Below, piece by piece: positions 59,683-64,000 of a stretch of DNA of 64,000 nucleotides. The notes below the pieces were generated by a model. The model was given only the letters and a program-made list of their open reading frames with translations, searched no databases and was not told the DNA's origin. The stretch's first letter is position 1; each line of letters opens with the position of its first letter. A program made the translations under genes and the position numbers. Origin of the DNA: Saccharomonospora piscinae (lineage in GTDB: Bacteria; Actinomycetota; Actinomycetes; Mycobacteriales; Pseudonocardiaceae). The stretch spans positions 248,199-312,198 of the forward strand of contig NZ_VCEK01000003.1 of the NCBI RefSeq assembly GCF_005862235.1, read 5' to 3'.

Positions 59683-60273
59683 TCAGATCAGCACGTCCGC
59701 GAGTGTGAACGGGTAGACCAGCGCGTGCCGGCCGATGCCGTCGGCGCAGCTGTGCTCGTGCAGGCCGAGCCGCGGATGGAACCAGCCCGGCCTGCCGGGG
59801 ATGCCGTTGTGCCACGGCGACCACAACACGACGTCGTCGTCGGCCCACTTGTCCGGGTGGAGCCGCTGCCAGTGCTCCGGCTCGCCGTACACCAGCACCC
59901 GGCGGATGACGGCCTCCTGCCGCACCGTTCTGATCCAGGTGCGGACGAACCGGTCGTCGACCCCTTCCGCGCGGGCGTCGAGAGTCGGCGCGAGGGTGCC
60001 CGGCGTGAACGCGCCGAGCGGTTTGCCCACCCGCACCAGGTGCCGGGCCTGGTCCTGCGCGCCGCCCGGCCTGCCGACGTGGCGGATGCCCGCGTGTACG
60101 CCCGCGCGCAGTGCCGTGCCGAGCTGTTCCGCCGCGTGCCGGTCCACCCAGTTGCTGTTCTCCGTGACGCTGATCGACGCGAACGCCACCGCGCGGCGGG
60201 CGTCGAAGGCCGCCCAGTCGGCCACGGCGGCATGCGGGGCGAGGCTGATGCCTCCCACGCCGCGCCCGGTCAT
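59683..60273 (-). CDS. GH25 lysozyme-like protein
   Basis: A 196-residue protein that looks like a compact GH25/DUF1906-type barrel: VGGISLAPHAAVADWAAF, then VAFASISVTENSNWVDRHAAEQLGTALRAGVHAGIRHVG, the strand–helix pattern of phage- and bacterial-type muramidases. The usual D-x-E pair is not clear, so activity is uncertain. No signal peptide is visible. It is convergent with the DUF4185 gene (5-base gap) and divergent from metG. Confidence 0.55.
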   Translation of the reverse strand: MTGRGVGGISLAPHAAVADWAAFDARRAVAFASISVTENSNWVDRHAAEQLGTALRAGVHAGIRHVGRPGGAQDQARHLVRVGKPLGAFTPGTLAPTLDARAEGVDDRFVRTWIRTVRQEAVIRRVLVYGEPEHWQRLHPDKWADDDVVLWSPWHNGIPGRPGWFHPRLGLHEHSCADGIGRHALVYPFTLADVLI

Positions 60274-60375
60274 GTCGCGAGGCTAACCCGGGGGCCGCGT
60301 TCCCGCCGGGCACCACGCCGGGCCACGCACCCTCACTCGGGTATCCCTAGCGCACGAAACCCCTGGCCCGATCCG

Positions 60376-60381
60376 TAGGCT
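60376..60381 (+). promoter_or_regulatory. Candidate -10 element of metG
   Basis: TAGGCT ends eight bases before the metG ATG, the same spacing as at pmt and rsmI; no ribosome site intervenes. Confidence 0.5.
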
Positions 60382-60389
60382 GAACGGCC

Positions 60390-62189
60390 ATGAGCACCCC
60401 TGTGTTGACCGCGGTGGCCTGGCCCTACGCCAACGGCCCCCGCCACATCGGCCACGTGTCCGGTTTCGGCGTCCCGTCCGACGTCTTCTCCCGCTACCAG
60501 CGGATGGCTGGCAACCAGGTGCTCATGGTGTCGGGCACCGACGAGCACGGCACGCCGATCCAGGTGCAGGCCGAGAAGGAGGGCCTGACCCCGCAGCAGG
60601 CCGCCGACAAGTACACCCGCCAGATCACCGAGGACCTGCGCGGCCTCGGCCTGTCCTACGACCTGTTCACCAGGACCAGTACGGGCAACCACGCCGAGGT
60701 CACCCAGCAGATCTTCCTCGCGCTGCACCGCAACGGCTACGTCATCCCGAAGACCACGACGGGAGCCATCAGCCCCTCGACCGGTCGCACGCTGCCCGAC
60801 CGCTACATCGAGGGCACGTGCCCGATCTGCGGCTACGACGGCGCCAGGGGCGACCAGTGCGACAACTGCGGCAACCAGCTCGACGCCGCCGAGCTGCGCA
60901 ACCCGCGTTCGCGCATCAACGGCGAGAAGCCCGAGTTCGTCGAGACCGAGCACCTGTTCCTCGACCTGCCCGCGTTCACGGAGTCGCTGGGATCCTGGCT
61001 GTCGACCAAGACCGACTGGCGGCCCAACGTCCTGAACTTCACGAAGAACCTGGTCGACGACATGCGGCCCCGGCCCATCACCCGCGACCTCGACTGGGGG
61101 GTGCGCATCCCGCTGGACGGCTGGCGTGAGCAGCCGCTGAAGCGCTTCTACGTGTGGTTCGACGCCGTGATCGGCTACTTCTCCGCGAGTGTCGAGTGGG
61201 CGCGCCGTTCGGGTGACGCCGACGCCTGGCGCCAGTGGTGGAACAACCCCGACGCGCGTTCCCACTACTTCATGGGCAAGGACAACATCACCTTTCACGC
61301 CCAGCTGTGGCCCACGTTCCTGCTCGGCCACAACGGCGAGGGCGACCGCGGCGGCGAGGTCGGCCCGTACGGGCGGCTGAACCTGCCCGACGAGATCGTG
61401 TCCAGCGAGTTCCTCACCATGAGCGGCTCCAAGTTCTCCACCTCGCGTGGCACGGTCATCTACGTCCACGACTTCCTGCGCGAGTTCGGCCCCGACACGC
61501 TGCGCTACTTCATCAGCGTCGCCGGTCCCGAGACCCAGGACACCGACTTCACGTGGGACGAGTTCGTGCGGCGCACGAACTTCGAACTGGCCAACGAGTG
61601 GGGCAATCTCGTCAACCGGTCGATCTCGATGGCCCACAAGAACAACGGCGGCGTGCCAACGCCGCACACGCCGACGCAGGTCGACGAGGATCTCAAGGCG
61701 CAGGCCAGGGCGGCGTTCGACACGGTGGGCGGGCATCTCGGCCGGTCGCGGTTCCGGCAGGCCGCCCAGGAGGCCATGCGGGTCGTCTCGGCGGCCAACA
61801 AGTACCTGTCCGACCAGCAGCCGTGGAAGCTGAAGGACGACCCGGACCGCAGGGACACGGTGCTGCACACGGCCCTGCAGGTGGTGTCCGACGCCAACAC
61901 CCTGCTGACCCCGTTCCTGCCGCACGCGGCGCAGAAGGTCCACGAGGCGCTCGGTGGCACGGGGCTGTGGGCGGCCCAGCCGGAGCTGCGGGAGGTCGCC
62001 GACCTCGACGTGCCCGACCGGGTGAATCCGATCCTCACCGGTGACTACGCCGCCGAGCAGGCGCGCTGGAAGTCCGTCCCGGTCGAGGCGGGGCGGCCAC
62101 TGGCCAAGCCGAAGCCGCTGTTCCCGAAGCTGGACGCCGAGCTGGCCGAGACCGGCCCGGAGTGGGCGCCGATCCGGAGCGAGTCGTGA
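60390..62189 (+). CDS. metG: Methionyl-tRNA synthetase
   Basis: A 599-residue class I synthetase. The HIGH motif is RHIGH at residues 18-22. A zinc knuckle lies near 144-162 (CPICG, CDNCG). The KMSKS-like loop is the variant [10 protein letters not shown] near 346-355, normal for actinobacterial MetG. The anticodon-binding helices follow ([32 protein letters not shown]). The stop overlaps the tatD start (GTGA). metG–tatD–rpfB is a conserved actinobacterial gene order. Confidence 0.97.
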   Translation: MSTPVLTAVAWPYANGPRHIGHVSGFGVPSDVFSRYQRMAGNQVLMVSGTDEHGTPIQVQAEKEGLTPQQAADKYTRQITEDLRGLGLSYDLFTRTSTGNHAEVTQQIFLALHRNGYVIPKTTTGAISPSTGRTLPDRYIEGTCPICGYDGARGDQCDNCGNQLDAAELRNPRSRINGEKPEFVETEHLFLDLPAFTESLGSWLSTKTDWRPNVLNFTKNLVDDMRPRPITRDLDWGVRIPLDGWREQPLKRFYVWFDAVIGYFSASVEWARRSGDADAWRQWWNNPDARSHYFMGKDNITFHAQLWPTFLLGHNGEGDRGGEVGPYGRLNLPDEIVSSEFLTMSGSKFSTSRGTVIYVHDFLREFGPDTLRYFISVAGPETQDTDFTWDEFVRRTNFELANEWGNLVNRSISMAHKNNGGVPTPHTPTQVDEDLKAQARAAFDTVGGHLGRSRFRQAAQEAMRVVSAANKYLSDQQPWKLKDDPDRRDTVLHTALQVVSDANTLLTPFLPHAAQKVHEALGGTGLWAAQPELREVADLDVPDRVNPILTGDYAAEQARWKSVPVEAGRPLAKPKPLFPKLDAELAETGPEWAPIRSES

Positions 62190-63046
62190 GCCGGTCGTCG
62201 CAGCCGCCTCCGGTCCCGGCGCCGCTCCCGGTGCCGACGGTGGACTCCCACACGCATCTGGACGCCTGTGGGGCCACCACGCCCGAGACTGTGCGGGCGG
62301 CGCTCGACCGCGCCGAGTCGGCCGGAGTCGGCGCCGTCGTCACCGTGGCGGACGATCTGGCCTCCGCACGCTGGGTGGTCGAGGCGGCGACGTGGGACGC
62401 TCGGCTGCACGCCGCCGTGGCCCTGCATCCCACGCGCACCAAGGATTTCGGCGAAGATCAGCGGTCCGAACTGGAGCGACTCGCTTCGGACCACGGTGTC
62501 GTGGCGGTGGGTGAGACCGGATTGGACTACTACTGGGACTACTCGCCGCCCGCCGCGCAGCGGGAGGCGTTTCGCTGGCACATCGACCTCGCGAAGCGGC
62601 TCGGCAAGCCGCTGATGATTCACGACCGCGAGGCCCACGACGACGTGCTCGCGATCCTGGAGTCCGAGGGGGCGCCCGACACCGTGGTGTTCCACTGTTT
62701 CTCCGGTGACGCCGAGGTGGCGCGGCGCTGTGTCGACGCGGGTTACGTGCTCTCGTTCGCGGGTCCGGTCACCTTCCGCAACGCCGGAGCGCTGCGGGAG
62801 GCGGCACGGCTGGTGCCCGATGACGCTCTGCTGGTGGAGACCGATGCGCCGTTTCTCACCCCGCATCCGTTCCGTGGCAGGCCGAACGAGCCGTACTGCG
62901 CCGCCTACACGGTCGAGGGACTCGCCGAGCTGCGTGAACAGCCCGTGTCGGTGGTGGCGGACGCGGCGCGGCGCAACGCCGAACGGGTGTTCGGCCTGCG
63001 TGTCGCCCCGGCGGGTGAGCGGGCGAGCTCTCCGGCAGGCTCGTGA
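62186..63046 (+). CDS. tatD: TatD-family metal-dependent DNase
   Basis: A 286-residue TIM-barrel hydrolase. Metal ligands appear in [11 protein letters not shown] near residues 18-28, [22 protein letters not shown] and VFHCFSGD, with the final Asp in [13 protein letters not shown]. It is a 3'-5' exonuclease-type enzyme in other bacteria. The GTG at 62186 overlaps the metG stop; a longer in-frame version would lie inside metG. The terminal 15 residues are Ser/Gly/Ala-rich. Confidence 0.94.
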   Translation: MSRSSQPPPVPAPLPVPTVDSHTHLDACGATTPETVRAALDRAESAGVGAVVTVADDLASARWVVEAATWDARLHAAVALHPTRTKDFGEDQRSELERLASDHGVVAVGETGLDYYWDYSPPAAQREAFRWHIDLAKRLGKPLMIHDREAHDDVLAILESEGAPDTVVFHCFSGDAEVARRCVDAGYVLSFAGPVTFRNAGALREAARLVPDDALLVETDAPFLTPHPFRGRPNEPYCAAYTVEGLAELREQPVSVVADAARRNAERVFGLRVAPAGERASSPAGS

Positions 63047-63064
63047 CGAAGATCACGACATGCT

Positions 63065-63087
63065 GGGGGGTGTTTGCGCAACCCCCC
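63065..63087 (+). terminator. Hairpin terminator after tatD
   Basis: ggggggt (63065-63071) pairs with acccccc (63081-63087) around a nine-base loop, 18 bases past the tatD stop. Confidence 0.65.
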
Positions 63088-63158
63088 GGCACTCGTTATG
63101 GTCCCGTGACCGTGCTGGGTGTTGGTCCAACGATGACCGCCGCCCGCATGGCCCACAG

Positions 63159-63237
63159 TCACGTCGGTGTACGTCGGGGAGCGCCCTGCGGGGGCGCGAG
63201 GGCGGCGCTGACTGGGGGAGTCGGTGTACTGACGTGA
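63159..63237 (+). promoter_or_regulatory. Structured leader upstream of rpfB
   Basis: tcacgtc (63159-63165) can pair with gacgtga (63231-63237), enclosing a six-pair hairpin at 63181-63197 (gcgccc/gggcgc) and a second small one. The outer stem abuts the rpfB ribosome site gaaggg. Direct copies of gtcggtgtac lie at 63163 and 63220. Actinobacterial rpf leaders often carry c-di-AMP riboswitches; I could not match that consensus. Confidence 0.4.
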
Positions 63238-63250
63238 AGGGATCGACCCT

Positions 63251-64000
63251 GTGACTGACAGAGACGGGCATCCGGGCGCCTCGACAGCCCTGCTCGACTG
63301 GCCGAGCGAGGCCGACAACCTCGATTTCTCGCCCGAGCCGGAAGTCACACCTCAGGATGTGCTCGCGGCACTCGGCCCCGACGCCGATGAACTGATGCGG
63401 CAGGCGAACGTCGACGTCGAGGAGCTGATCCGGCTCATCAACGCCGAGACCACGATGCTCCCGCCGATCGTGCTGCCCACCGACGCCGCACCGGCCGCGG
63501 CGGCGCACTCGGTGTTATCCGAGCCCCAGGCGGCCGCAGCCGGCGAGGACGGCGAGGACGGCTTCGTCAGCGCCATCAAGACCTGGAAGAAGCGGTTCCT
63601 GCGGGGCACCGTCCTCGCGGTCATGATCACGCTGACCGGTGGCGGTGCCGCCGCCCTGGCGATGAACAAGAGCGTGACCGTCGACGTCGACGGCGAGCTG
63701 CAGACCGTGCGCAGCTACGGCGACACCGTGGGCGAGGTGCTGGAGGACGCCGGCATCGCGGTCGGCACCCACGACGCCCTCTCCCCGTCGCCGCAGGCCC
63801 AGGTCGGCGACGGCGGTGTCATCAAGCTGGAGCGTGGCCGCCAGTTCACGCTCGTGGTCGACGGTGAGTCCCGGGACTCCTGGGTGCGCGCGACCACGGT
63901 GCGCGAGGCGCTGAGCCAGCTCGGACTGAACCACCTCAGCACCGGTGGTACCTGGTTCTCGGCCCCGCTGTCCGGCGAGGTGCCGCTCGACGGCATGCGG
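63251..64000 (+). CDS. rpfB: Resuscitation-promoting factor RpfB (N-terminal part)
   Basis: The first 250 residues of a gene that runs off the right edge. An acidic cytoplasmic N-terminus of about 110 residues precedes a membrane anchor (RGTVLAVMITLTGGGAAALAM). Two DUF348 repeats follow (VTVDVDGELQTVRSYGDTVGEVLEDAGI and FTLVVDGESRDSWVRATTVREALSQLGL, in segments). A G5 domain and Rpf lytic domain should follow outside the window. The GTG at 63251 has gaaggg upstream. The long acidic N-terminus is unusual compared with mycobacterial RpfB. Identity is supported by metG–tatD–rpfB order. Confidence 0.9.
   Translation, partial: MTDRDGHPGASTALLDWPSEADNLDFSPEPEVTPQDVLAALGPDADELMRQANVDVEELIRLINAETTMLPPIVLPTDAAPAAAAHSVLSEPQAAAAGEDGEDGFVSAIKTWKKRFLRGTVLAVMITLTGGGAAALAMNKSVTVDVDGELQTVRSYGDTVGEVLEDAGIAVGTHDALSPSPQAQVGDGGVIKLERGRQFTLVVDGESRDSWVRATTVREALSQLGLNHLSTGGTWFSAPLSGEVPLDGMR

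Noticed and set aside
63088-63250. Calling the rpfB leader a ydaO/c-di-AMP riboswitch
   Set aside because: The consensus cores could not be matched by eye; only structure and gene context support it.

Overview
The window is high-GC, densely packed actinobacterial DNA. A metG–tatD–rpfB run at the right end, PknB-type kinases, an acyl-CoA carboxylase with an epsilon-like subunit, a protein O-mannosyltransferase, ECF42/DGPF genes and several apparently leaderless promoters all fit an actinomycete. Pseudonocardiaceae (Saccharomonospora, Amycolatopsis, Prauserella) is my best guess, based on style rather than on any marker gene.

Bases 1 to about 30,200 are most of an enediyne biosynthetic gene cluster that continues off the left edge. 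The core is an iterative enediyne polyketide synthase (pksE, 23508-29330; KS-AT-ACP-KR-DH-PPTase), an enediyne thioesterase (419-889), the end of a UnbU membrane protein (1-422) and a DUF1702/UnbL protein (3725-4714). Around them lie tailoring genes: an HpaB/SgcC-type flavin hydroxylase (10103-11647) with a likely flavin reductase partner (886-1413), a B12-type radical SAM enzyme (7830-9809), two P450s (16584-17798 and 21828-23207), two methyltransferases, and an overlapping pair of beta-propeller proteins (13433-16298). A carboxyltransferase (18094-19656) could supply malonyl-CoA. Export and control candidates are an MFS pump (4964-6538), an AraC regulator and an ECF42 sigma factor with its DGPF/YCII partner. 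Unlike the compact cassettes I know, the thioesterase and PKS are 22 kb apart.

Bases 30,200-37,000 are a transition zone: HxlR regulator, RidA, Old Yellow Enzyme, an RNA methyltransferase, a second AraC protein, a VOC protein and a two-ATPase UvrA paralogue. The UvrA paralogue could serve self-resistance, but the cluster boundary is not visible.

From about 37,400 the content is ordinary chromosome: gdhA, a DUF1989 protein, a carotenoid oxygenase with a divergent TetR gene, two tandem sensor kinases with duplicated extracellular cysteine modules, trpS, an SDR and an aromatic amino acid decarboxylase sharing a promoter palindrome, a secreted GH20 hexosaminidase, an acyl-CoA synthetase, a membrane kinase with its kinase domain at the C-terminus, a protein O-mannosyltransferase divergent from rsmI, pabB, a DUF4185 protein, a GH25-like protein, metG, tatD and the start of rpfB. 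I saw no rRNA, tRNA, transposase, phage gene or CRISPR array.
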